Source: Qipengyuania seohaensis
GTDB lineage: Bacteria; Pseudomonadota; Alphaproteobacteria; Sphingomonadales; Sphingomonadaceae
Direction: 5' to 3'
Assembly (NCBI RefSeq): GCF_002795865.1
Contig: NZ_CP024920.1
Coordinates: 868,001-932,000 of the forward strand
Length of the DNA stretch: 64,000 nt
Both the position numbers and the translations under genes were made by a program. Position 1 is the stretch's first letter; the number at the start of each line of letters is the position of its first letter. The notes below the pieces were generated by a model. That model was not told the DNA's origin. It did no database searches and was given only the letters and a program-made list of their open reading frames with translations. Positions 8,139 through 15,236 of the stretch are shown piece by piece.

Positions 8139-8702
8139 TTGCCTATTAGCACGAAAGTCAAAGCCGCAGCTGCAGCATCGGTCCTGGCCATGGGCGGTTT
8201 CGCCCTTGTCGCCGGCGCGCCGGCCCTCGCCCATAATCACGGCGAAAAGAAATCGCAGCCCAACATCGTCGAAGCCGCGATGAGCACCGGCATCCACGAA
8301 ACGCTGGTTACCGCCGTCGACACCGCAGGCCTCGTCGAGACCCTGTCGTCGCCCGGACCCTACACCGTCTTCGCGCCGACCGACGACGCATTCGGCGAAC
8401 TGCCTGACGGCACAGTCGAAAGCCTGTTGCTTCCCGAAAACCGCGACACGCTGACTACCATCCTGACTTATCACGTGGTGGCCGGCCGCATCCCGGCGGC
8501 GCGCCTGTCGCAGGCCATCCGCCAGTCAGGCGGCAGCTATGAATTCGAAACGCTGGCTGGCGAAACGCTGACTGCCAGCTTCGATGGCAGCGCAATCGTG
8601 GTCACCGATGCCGCCGGCCGTGAAGCCGAAGTCATCCAGGCGGACGTGAAGACCACCAATGGCGTCATCCACGTCACGGATAGCGTCTTCCTGCCCGGCT
8701 AG
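8139..8702 (+). CDS. Secreted fasciclin-domain protein
   Basis: A 187-residue protein: Sec signal peptide (about 1-30, ending APALA) and one fasciclin/FAS1 domain with GPYTVFAPTDDAF (H1 box) and ILTYHVVAGRI plus VIHVTDSVFLPG (H2 box). FAS1 proteins act in adhesion or at the cell surface or periplasm. TTG at 8139 was chosen because GGAGAG lies five bases upstream and it gives a short basic n-region; the in-frame ATG at 8103 has no ribosome binding site and sits on the putative promoter. Monocistronic, with a shared terminator downstream. Confidence 0.85.
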   Translation: MPISTKVKAAAAASVLAMGGFALVAGAPALAHNHGEKKSQPNIVEAAMSTGIHETLVTAVDTAGLVETLSSPGPYTVFAPTDDAFGELPDGTVESLLLPENRDTLTTILTYHVVAGRIPAARLSQAIRQSGGSYEFETLAGETLTASFDGSAIVVTDAAGREAEVIQADVKTTNGVIHVTDSVFLPG

Positions 8703-8759
8703 CGCCAAGCTCCCGGCACTGCCGTGAGCGTTGTATCCCCTTCGCACCCAGTGCCGACT

Positions 8760-8801
8760 GTCCCGCCCGGTTCCGCAAAGCGCCGGGCGGGACTTTTATT
8801 T
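8760..8801. terminator. Terminator between convergent fasciclin and aldo/keto reductase genes
   Basis: GTCCCGCCCGG and CCGGGCGGGAC pair around a short internal region and are followed by TTTTATTT on the plus strand. It lies between the fasciclin gene and the end of the convergent reductase gene. Confidence 0.8.
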
Positions 8802-9827
8802 GCCCTTGAGGGTCAGTGACCAGTTTCGCGGAGCGGTCGAGGCGACGCCAACAGGCGTTTTTGGCGTGTAGGGATTTTCGAGGCTTTCAACCTCTTCCTG
8901 CGTCAGGTCGAGCGACATGGCCGCCACCGCCGCTGAGATGTGGCCGTCCTTGGTCGCCCCGATGATCGGCGCGGTAATCCCGTCGACCGCGAAATGCCAG
9001 GCGAGCGCCACGGTCGCCCGTGACACGCCGCGCGCCTCCGCGATCCTGCCGACAGCCTCGACAATGGCGCGGTCCGCATCGACATTCTGCGTGTAGAGCA
9101 TCTTGCCGAAACCATCGGTTTCGCTGCGGACGGTGCTTTCGTCCCACGACCTAGCGAGCTTGCCGCGCGCCAGCGGCGACCACGGAATGATGCCGACGCC
9201 CTGATCCCGGCACAGCGGGATCATCTCGCGTTCTTCTTCGCGGTAGAGGAGGTTCACGTGGTTCTGCATCGAAATGAAGGGCGTCCAGCCATTCGCGCGC
9301 GCCACCTCCTGTGCCTTGGCGAATTGCCATGCCGCCATGGACGATGCACCGATGTAGCGCGCCTTGCCCGACTTCACGATGTCGTGCAGCGCCTCCATTG
9401 TTTCCTCGATCGGCGTGCTCTCGTCCCAGCGATGGATCTGGTAGAGATCGACATAGTCCATGCCCAGCCGGTCGAGGCTGTCGTCGATCGCCTGCATCAG
9501 GCTCTTGCGTGAAAGCCCGCCGGCATTCGGCGCCTGCCGCCACGGCAGGAAGGCCTTGGTCGCCACGACGATCTCGTCACGCTTGGCGAATTCCGGCAGC
9601 AGCCTGCCAACCACCTCTTCGGACGCGCCCATCGAATACATGTTGGCCGTGTCGAAGAAATTGATCCCCGCCTCCACCGCCTCGCGGATGAAGGGGCGGC
9701 TCTCCTTCTCGGACAGTACCCAATCGCCATGCCAGCCCCTGCTGGTATCGCCATAGCTCATGCATCCGAGGCAGAGGCGGGAGACCTTGAGGCCTGACCG
9801 GCCAAGATTGACGTATTCCATGTTCAC
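8796..9827 (-). CDS. Aldo/keto reductase
   Basis: A 343-residue NAD(P)H-dependent (beta/alpha)8 oxidoreductase. The tetrad is visible: Asp59 and Tyr64 in FFDTANMYS, Lys91 in VVATKAF and the His of DLYQIHRWD; IPWSPLARGKLAR and the C-terminal IIGATKDGHISAA form the cofactor site. It resembles YajO/Tas-type members, which reduce aldehydes or ketones; the physiological substrate is unknown. A perfect inverted repeat lies just upstream of the start. It is transcribed alone. Confidence 0.9.
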   Translation of the reverse strand: MNMEYVNLGRSGLKVSRLCLGCMSYGDTSRGWHGDWVLSEKESRPFIREAVEAGINFFDTANMYSMGASEEVVGRLLPEFAKRDEIVVATKAFLPWRQAPNAGGLSRKSLMQAIDDSLDRLGMDYVDLYQIHRWDESTPIEETMEALHDIVKSGKARYIGASSMAAWQFAKAQEVARANGWTPFISMQNHVNLLYREEEREMIPLCRDQGVGIIPWSPLARGKLARSWDESTVRSETDGFGKMLYTQNVDADRAIVEAVGRIAEARGVSRATVALAWHFAVDGITAPIIGATKDGHISAAVAAMSLDLTQEEVESLENPYTPKTPVGVASTAPRNWSLTLKGK

Positions 9828-9844
9828 ATCCTTGCCGGGTGACG

Positions 9845-9865
9845 AAGGCGACAGTGTGTCGCCTT
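9845..9865. repeat. Perfect 9-bp inverted repeat upstream of the aldo/keto reductase
   Basis: AAGGCGACA-GTG-TGTCGCCTT is perfectly self-complementary and sits 18-38 bases before the reductase start. It could be a repressor or activator site or a leader hairpin; no regulator gene is adjacent. Confidence 0.6.
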
Positions 9866-10007
9866 TGCAAATCGGCCCTTAGTCTTTGGTTTAAAACGGA
9901 TTTTCAACACTCCGACCGGTTGACACCTCGATGTCCCCTTTCACCCTTTGCCACTCATCCCGATTGCCATTTGAAGAACAAGTAGGAAAGGCGAAGCGCG
10001 TGCGCGA

Positions 10008-10745
10008 TCAGGCCAGCGACAACCCGCCGTCCACGCTGATCGTCTGGCCGACGACATAATCCGCAAGCGGCGAGGAGAGGAACAGAGCGACACCCGCCAT
10101 GTCTTGCGGCAGCCCCAGTCGGCCACGCGGCGTGCTCGCGATGGTGGCATCGCGGAACTTCTCGTTCCCGAGGAAGGCATCGTTGATCTTCGTGTGCACA
10201 TAGCCCGGCGCGATACCGTTTACGCGGATACCCTCGGCAGCGAATGCAACTCCAAGCGACTTGACCATGCTGATCGCGGCCGCCTTGCTGGCACCATAGG
10301 CGGGATTGCCGATCAATCCGCGATAGCCGCCGATCGAACTGACAATGAGCAGCGAGCCGCCCGTATCGGCCAGCTTCATGCGCACCGCATTGGCGCAGTC
10401 GAGCAGGGAGTCGAGATTGACCGCCATCACCGCATCCCACCCTTCGCGGGTGAATTCCTCGCGATTGTAGCGGGCGATGCCCTGGCACAGCACCACCACG
10501 TCCAGCCGTTCGGGCCATTCGAAAGTGTCCACGGCATCGCGGTCGCTGACGTCGAGCGAGTGGAAGGTCAGCCCTTCCATCACGCTGCCGTCGGCCTCTG
10601 CATAATCATCCGCCTTGGCGCGCGTGCCGGTCACGTGGACATCGGCACCGTGATCGCGAAAGCCGTGCGCGATACCGTTGCCGATCCCGCTCGTCCCCCC
10701 GATCACGAGGACACTCTTGCCTGAAAAATCCAGCGGGTCGGTCAT
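10008..10745 (-). CDS. SDR family oxidoreductase
   Basis: A 245-residue classical short-chain dehydrogenase: VLVIGGTSGIGNGIA is the NAD(P) motif, IVSSIGGYRGL carries the catalytic Ser, YGASKAAAI gives YxxxK and PGYVHTKIND the substrate loop. It lies 10 bases downstream of the acyl-CoA dehydrogenase gene, with its GAGGAG ribosome binding site just after that stop, so it is last in a three-gene operon with a nitronate monooxygenase. The substrate is probably a hydroxyacyl or small alcohol; this is inferred from context only. Confidence 0.88.
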   Translation of the reverse strand: MTDPLDFSGKSVLVIGGTSGIGNGIAHGFRDHGADVHVTGTRAKADDYAEADGSVMEGLTFHSLDVSDRDAVDTFEWPERLDVVVLCQGIARYNREEFTREGWDAVMAVNLDSLLDCANAVRMKLADTGGSLLIVSSIGGYRGLIGNPAYGASKAAAISMVKSLGVAFAAEGIRVNGIAPGYVHTKINDAFLGNEKFRDATIASTPRGRLGLPQDMAGVALFLSSPLADYVVGQTISVDGGLSLA

Positions 10746-10755
10746 GCTATTCTCC

Positions 10756-11898
10756 TCAGATCGCGCGGCTGACGACTTCCTTCATGATTTCGTTCGTGCC
10801 GCCATAGATGCGCTGGACGCGGGCGTCGCGCCACAGGCGGGCGATGGGATATTCGTTCATGTAGCCGGCGCCGCCATGCAGTTGCAGGGCCTGGTCGCAG
10901 CATTCCCATTGAAGGTCGGTATGCCAAAGCTTCGCAGCGCTCGCCTCGTCCGTGGTGAGCTTGCCTTCGAGATGGCGCAGGATTGCCCAGTCGAGATGCG
11001 CCCAGCCCACCTGCAATTTGGCGGCTAAATCGGCGAGCACGAACTTGGTGTTCTGGAATTCGAACACCGTCCTGCCGAACGCCTTGCGGTCCTTGGTGAA
11101 GGCGACCGCTTCGTCGAAGGCGCGCTGGGCACCGGCCTGTGCACCGACGGCAATCGACAGGCGTTCCTGCGGCAGTTCCTCCATCAAATGGATAAAGCCG
11201 CGCCCTTCCCCGCCGAGCAGATTGTCCTTGGGCACGCGGCAGTCCTGGAAGAACAGTTCCGAGGTATCGGCTGCGTGCTGGCCGATCTTGTCGAGATTGC
11301 GCCCGCGCTCGAAACCGGGAGTACCGGCATCCACGAGGATCAGCGAAGTGCCCTTGGCGCCCTGCGACGGATCGGTCTTGGCGACCACGATTACGACATC
11401 GGCGTTCTGGCCGTTGGTGATGTAGGTCTTCGAGCCGTTGATGACCCATTCGTCGCCGTCGAGGACCGCGGTGGTGCGCACACCCTGCAGGTCGGAGCCC
11501 GCGCCCGGTTCGGTCATGGCGATGGCGGTGATGATGTCGCCGGACACCATGCCGGGCAGGTACTTCTTCTGCTGCTCGTCCGTGCCGAGCCGTTCGAAGT
11601 AATTGACGGTGATATCGTTTTGCAGGGTAAAGCCGGCGGACGAGCCGAGATAGCTCAGTTCTTCGGCGATCACGCAGTTGAAGCCGAAATCGAGGCCGAG
11701 GCCGCCGTTCTCTTCTGCGACCGTGGGGCACAGCATTCCTGCCTCGCCCAACGCCTTCCATGCTTCACGCCCGACGATTCCCTCTTCCTCGTGCTTGTCG
11801 AGGAAGGGGGTCATGTGCTCGGCAAAGACCCGGCGAACCGTGTCGCGAAAGGCCTCGTGGTCTTCGTTATAGGCGAAGCGCCTGGCGGTATCGAGCAT
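10756..11898 (-). CDS. Acyl-CoA dehydrogenase
   Basis: A 380-residue flavoenzyme with signature AMTEPGAGSDLQGVRT followed by DEWVINGSKTYITNG, and a C-terminal RIYGGTNEIMKEVVSR containing the expected catalytic Glu region. It oxidises acyl-CoA to trans-2-enoyl-CoA, passing electrons to ETF. It begins 11 bases after the nitronate monooxygenase gene and precedes the SDR gene with a 10-base gap, making one operon. ATG at 11898 gives the family start MLDTARRFAYNEDHEAFRD. Confidence 0.93.
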   Translation of the reverse strand: MLDTARRFAYNEDHEAFRDTVRRVFAEHMTPFLDKHEEEGIVGREAWKALGEAGMLCPTVAEENGGLGLDFGFNCVIAEELSYLGSSAGFTLQNDITVNYFERLGTDEQQKKYLPGMVSGDIITAIAMTEPGAGSDLQGVRTTAVLDGDEWVINGSKTYITNGQNADVVIVVAKTDPSQGAKGTSLILVDAGTPGFERGRNLDKIGQHAADTSELFFQDCRVPKDNLLGGEGRGFIHLMEELPQERLSIAVGAQAGAQRAFDEAVAFTKDRKAFGRTVFEFQNTKFVLADLAAKLQVGWAHLDWAILRHLEGKLTTDEASAAKLWHTDLQWECCDQALQLHGGAGYMNEYPIARLWRDARVQRIYGGTNEIMKEVVSRAI

Positions 11899-11909
11899 GG
11901 CGACTGCTC

Positions 11910-12887
11910 CTACGCGTCGATGAAACCGGCAAGGCGCTGGCGGATGATCTTGTCCGCATCGGCCATGATGCCGTCGATCAGTTCCTTGCAGGTCGGAATG
12001 TCGTTGATGAGCCCGGCCACCATGCCGCACGACCATGCGCCTGCGTCCATGTCGCCTTCGGTCATGATCCGCGGGTAGACGCCCGCGACCTGTTCGATGA
12101 TGTCCTCGAATTTCAGGTCATCGCCCTTCTGCTTTTCGATTTCGAGCAGTTCCTCGACCGCATCGTTCGTCATCACGCGTTCGGTATTGCGCAGCGGACG
12201 CATGACGAGGCGCGTGTCGAGCTCGCTCGCTGCGACGATCGCCTTCTTCACGTTCTCGTGCACCGGCGCTTCCTTGGTGGCGATGAAGCGGGTGCCCATG
12301 TTGATGCCGTCCGCGCCCATGGCGAGGCTGGCGACGAGGCTGCGCGCATCGGCCTGGCCGCCGCTGGCGACGAAGGGAATTTCCAGCTCGTCCGCCGCAC
12401 GCGGGAGCAGGATCATGTTCGGGATGTCGTCTTCGCCCGGGTGGCCGCCGCACTCGAAGCCGTCGACGCTGACCGCGTCGCAGCCGATGGACTGGGCTTT
12501 GAGGCTGTGGCGCACGCTGGTGCATTTGTGGATCACCTTGACGCCCGCATCCTTGAAGAAGGGCAGGACCTGCGCCGGATTGTTGCCGGCCGTCTCCACG
12601 ATCTTCACGCCGCCTTCGATAATCGTGCGCACGAGGCCCGGATAGTCGGGCGCATTGACCGTCGGCAGGAAGGTCAGGTTCACGCCGATCGGCTTGTCGG
12701 TCATGTCCTTGCAGCGCGCGATTTCATTCGCCAGCTTTTCGGGCGTGCCCTGAGTTAACGCAGTGATGATGCCGAGCCCGCCCGCATTGGAAACCGCCGC
12801 CGCCATTTCCGCAAAGCCGACGTAATGCATGCCGCCCTGGATGATCGGGTGCTCGATGCCGAACATTTCGGTGATGCGTGTTTTCAT
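11910..12887 (-). CDS. Nitronate monooxygenase / enoyl-ACP reductase II-like FMN enzyme
   Basis: A 325-residue TIM-barrel FMN protein: HPIIQGGMHYVGFAEMAAAV near the N-terminus, AVSVDGFECGGHPGEDD with the conserved His region, then GADGINMGTRFIATKEA for phosphate binding. Family members oxidise nitronates or act as FabK-like or related reductases; the acyl-CoA dehydrogenase neighbour suggests a lipid or acyl substrate rather than nitroalkane detoxification, but this is inference. It is first in the minus-strand operon with acyl-CoA dehydrogenase and SDR. Confidence 0.88.
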   Translation of the reverse strand: MKTRITEMFGIEHPIIQGGMHYVGFAEMAAAVSNAGGLGIITALTQGTPEKLANEIARCKDMTDKPIGVNLTFLPTVNAPDYPGLVRTIIEGGVKIVETAGNNPAQVLPFFKDAGVKVIHKCTSVRHSLKAQSIGCDAVSVDGFECGGHPGEDDIPNMILLPRAADELEIPFVASGGQADARSLVASLAMGADGINMGTRFIATKEAPVHENVKKAIVAASELDTRLVMRPLRNTERVMTNDAVEELLEIEKQKGDDLKFEDIIEQVAGVYPRIMTEGDMDAGAWSCGMVAGLINDIPTCKELIDGIMADADKIIRQRLAGFIDA

Positions 12888-12947
12888 GATGGCTGCCTCT
12901 CCTGCTGGTTGCTTTTCGCAACCGGTATCGGGGCAATTGTGTCGAGT

Positions 12948-13538
12948 CTAGCGCTTCGACAGGCGCTGCAACGCTTCCATCAGTTCATTCCCGCGTTCCG
13001 TAAGGGCAAGACCGCTGGAAGTTTTCTCGGCCAATCCTTCGTGTTCGAGGTCTTCCCCGGTGGGCGAGCGCATGAGGCGGCCGTAGCTGCCCGAATGGTA
13101 GATCAGCGGCTCTGCATCGCGCCGCTCGAAATCGACCACTTCGCCAAGGAAAATCGCATGGTCGCCGCCTTCGTATTCGAACCGCGCACGGCATCCGAAA
13201 CGCGCGGCGTAGCCTTCTATCAGCGGCGCGCCTTCCGGCCCGTCCTCGGCGGCGAGACCTTCGAACTTGTCCTGCCCCGGCTGGGCGAAGCGGTCCGACA
13301 TGGATTGCTGGTCCGCGGCAAGCACATGCACCGCCCAGCTCTTCGCTTCGCGGAATACCGGCAGGCTGCCGGAATGCAGCGACAGGCTCCACAGGACCAT
13401 CGGCGGGTCGAGGCTGACCGAGTTGAAACTGTTCGCCGTCAGTCCGATTGGGCGCCCGTCCTCGCCCCGCGTCGTCACGATGGTGACGCCGGTTACGAAA
13501 GAGCCGAGTGCGCTGCGGAAAGCCTGCGGGTCGAACAT
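12948..13538 (-). CDS. Flavin reductase family protein
   Basis: A 196-residue flavin reductase-like FMN-binding split-barrel domain: FRSALGSFVTGVTIVTT and PIGLTANSFNSVSLDPP are diagnostic, HAIFLGEVVDFER follows, and a short helical tail resembles a MarR-like extension. Such enzymes use NAD(P)H to make free reduced flavin for a partner monooxygenase or halogenase. It lies 41 bases downstream of the tryptophan-halogenase-like gene on the same strand, making it the likely FADH2 source, and is separate from the next operon. Confidence 0.9.
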   Translation of the reverse strand: MFDPQAFRSALGSFVTGVTIVTTRGEDGRPIGLTANSFNSVSLDPPMVLWSLSLHSGSLPVFREAKSWAVHVLAADQQSMSDRFAQPGQDKFEGLAAEDGPEGAPLIEGYAARFGCRARFEYEGGDHAIFLGEVVDFERRDAEPLIYHSGSYGRLMRSPTGEDLEHEGLAEKTSSGLALTERGNELMEALQRLSKR

Positions 13539-13579
13539 TGCCGGTGAGCGCTAACCCGCGCCGTGGCCAAGGGCAAGGA

Positions 13580-15082
13580 TTACGCCGGAGCCGGACCGTA
13601 TTTCTGGATGTATTGGCCGTGACCCGGCATTCTTTCCACCAGCCAGCGGATGGATTTTTCCATCTCGTCGACTTCGCCCGCCATTTGGGTTGCGACATTG
13701 TCGGCCATCGGGCTGTTGCCTTCCATCGAAATTCCCTGCCCCATCATGACTGCCGCCCAGCTGGTGGTGGTGAAAAGCTCGTCTTCCTCACGCAGGACTT
13801 GGCCGTTCGCCTTGAATATCTCGACTTTTTCGGTGAGCGTATCCGGCACTTCCATGGTGCGAACATGATCCCAGAAGGGAGAATCGTTCCGGCGCGTAGC
13901 GTTGTAGTGCAGCACCAGGAAGTCGCGGATCCGCTCGTATTCCTTGCGGGTGATCCGGTTGTAGGTGCTGATCTGCGCCTCGTTGACGCCATCGAGCGAC
14001 AGCAAGGCAATCAGCTTGTTCACGCCTGTGTTGATGAGATGGATCGAGGTAGATTCCAGCGGCTCCATGAAGCCGGATGCGAGACCGATGGAGACAACGT
14101 TCTTGTTCCAGAACTTCTTTCGCCGCCCCGTGACGAAGCGCAGGAAATTGGGTTCCGCCGTCGGCTTGCCGGCGAGGTTCTTGACCAGGATGTCGTGCGC
14201 TTCGTCATCCGACATGAATTCGCTGCAATAGACGTGTCCGTTACCGTTGCGGTGCTGGAGCGGGACCTGCCACTGCCAGCCTGCCGAATGCGCAGTCGCC
14301 TTGGTGAATGGCGGAGGCGGAGACCCGTCGTCGCGGTTGCAGGGCAGTGCCACCGCGCGATCGCATGGCAGCAGATGCGTCCAATCTTCATAGCCGGTCT
14401 CGAGCGCCTGCTCGATCAGCAGGCCGCGAAAGCCGGAACAGTCGACGAAAAAATCGCCCTCGATCGCCTGGCCGCTCTGGAGGGTAACCGATTTAACGAA
14501 GCCGCTTTCGGCATGCAGCGAAACATCGTCCACGCGCCCTTCCTGCCGCACGACCCCGCGCTTCTCGGCATATTGGCGCAGGAAACCGGCATAGCGCGAC
14601 GCGTCGATGTGATAGGCGTAATTCATCGGAGGCAGGTCTTCGCTACTGTAGTCCTGCGTCCGCGAGAAACGTCCGAAGTAGGCCGCCATCGTCTCTAGGT
14701 TGAAGGCCTGCAACGGCCTCTTGTCACCGCGCTGACGCAGTGCGTGCCAGACCTGGTGAAAATTGATGCCGCCGAGATCGTATCCGTAATTCCCGAAAGG
14801 GTGGATGTAGCTTTCGCCGACCTGCCCCCAGTTGCTGAACTGGATCCCCAGCTTGAATGTACCCTGCGTGGCCGAAAGCATCTCGCGCTCGTCGATCTCG
14901 AGCGCCTGGTTGAATTCGACGAATGGGGGAATGGTCGCCTCGCCCACACCGACCGTTCCGATTTGCTCGGATTCGATGAGCGTGATCTTCAGTTGCCGGC
15001 CTTCGCGGATGCGCGAAAGGGCGGCGCCAGCCATCCAGCCAGCAGTTCCGCCCCCGACGATGACGATATGTTCGATAGCCAT
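13580..15082 (-). CDS. Flavin-dependent tryptophan 7-halogenase-like protein
   Basis: A 500-residue FAD-dependent protein of the PrnA/RebH family. The FAD motif GGGTAGWMAG is at 10-19. Lys77 in TQGTFKLGIQF corresponds to the catalytic Lys79 of PrnA; W269-x-W271-x-V-P is the W.W.IP halogenase motif; Glu343 in FMEPLESTS matches the conserved Glu. All key residues are kept. Relatives beside TonB receptors in Caulobacter and Sphingomonas have no proven substrate, so halogenation here is inferred. ATG at 15082 is the family start. It is divergent from the receptor across a 154-base region with two operator-like palindromes. Confidence 0.9.
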   Translation of the reverse strand: MAIEHIVIVGGGTAGWMAGAALSRIREGRQLKITLIESEQIGTVGVGEATIPPFVEFNQALEIDEREMLSATQGTFKLGIQFSNWGQVGESYIHPFGNYGYDLGGINFHQVWHALRQRGDKRPLQAFNLETMAAYFGRFSRTQDYSSEDLPPMNYAYHIDASRYAGFLRQYAEKRGVVRQEGRVDDVSLHAESGFVKSVTLQSGQAIEGDFFVDCSGFRGLLIEQALETGYEDWTHLLPCDRAVALPCNRDDGSPPPPFTKATAHSAGWQWQVPLQHRNGNGHVYCSEFMSDDEAHDILVKNLAGKPTAEPNFLRFVTGRRKKFWNKNVVSIGLASGFMEPLESTSIHLINTGVNKLIALLSLDGVNEAQISTYNRITRKEYERIRDFLVLHYNATRRNDSPFWDHVRTMEVPDTLTEKVEIFKANGQVLREEDELFTTTSWAAVMMGQGISMEGNSPMADNVATQMAGEVDEMEKSIRWLVERMPGHGQYIQKYGPAPA

Positions 15083-15131
15083 TGAAACTCCATGCCACCA
15101 AAGGGCAGCTGTTGCCAGTCTGCCACGGATG

Positions 15132-15147
15132 TTGTGAACGTTCATAT
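15132..15147. promoter_or_regulatory. LacI-type operator 1 (halogenase/TonB receptor)
   Basis: TTGTGAACGTTCATAT is a near-palindrome around a central CG, typical of LacI/GalR operators. It is in the divergent region between the halogenase-like and TonB receptor genes, 22 bp centre to centre from operator 2, i.e. about two helical turns. Confidence 0.65.
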
Positions 15148-15153
15148 TGTATG

Positions 15154-15169
15154 TTGTGAACGCTCACAA
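15154..15169. promoter_or_regulatory. LacI-type operator 2 (halogenase/TonB receptor)
   Basis: TTGTGAACGCTCACAA is an almost perfect 16-bp palindrome with central CG, very close to the ideal symmetric lac-type operator. The likely binder is the LacI-family protein encoded at 18777. Confidence 0.75.
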
Positions 15170-15236
15170 GTAGCGATATATGACAGAATGAATGCAGGAT
15201 TCGTCCTGACATATCGCTTGGGACCAGGGAGGATAC

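Noticed and set aside
12948-15082. Secondary-metabolite cluster around the halogenase-like gene
   Set aside because: No polyketide synthase, peptide synthetase or Trp-modifying partner nearby; neighbours are sugar uptake genes.
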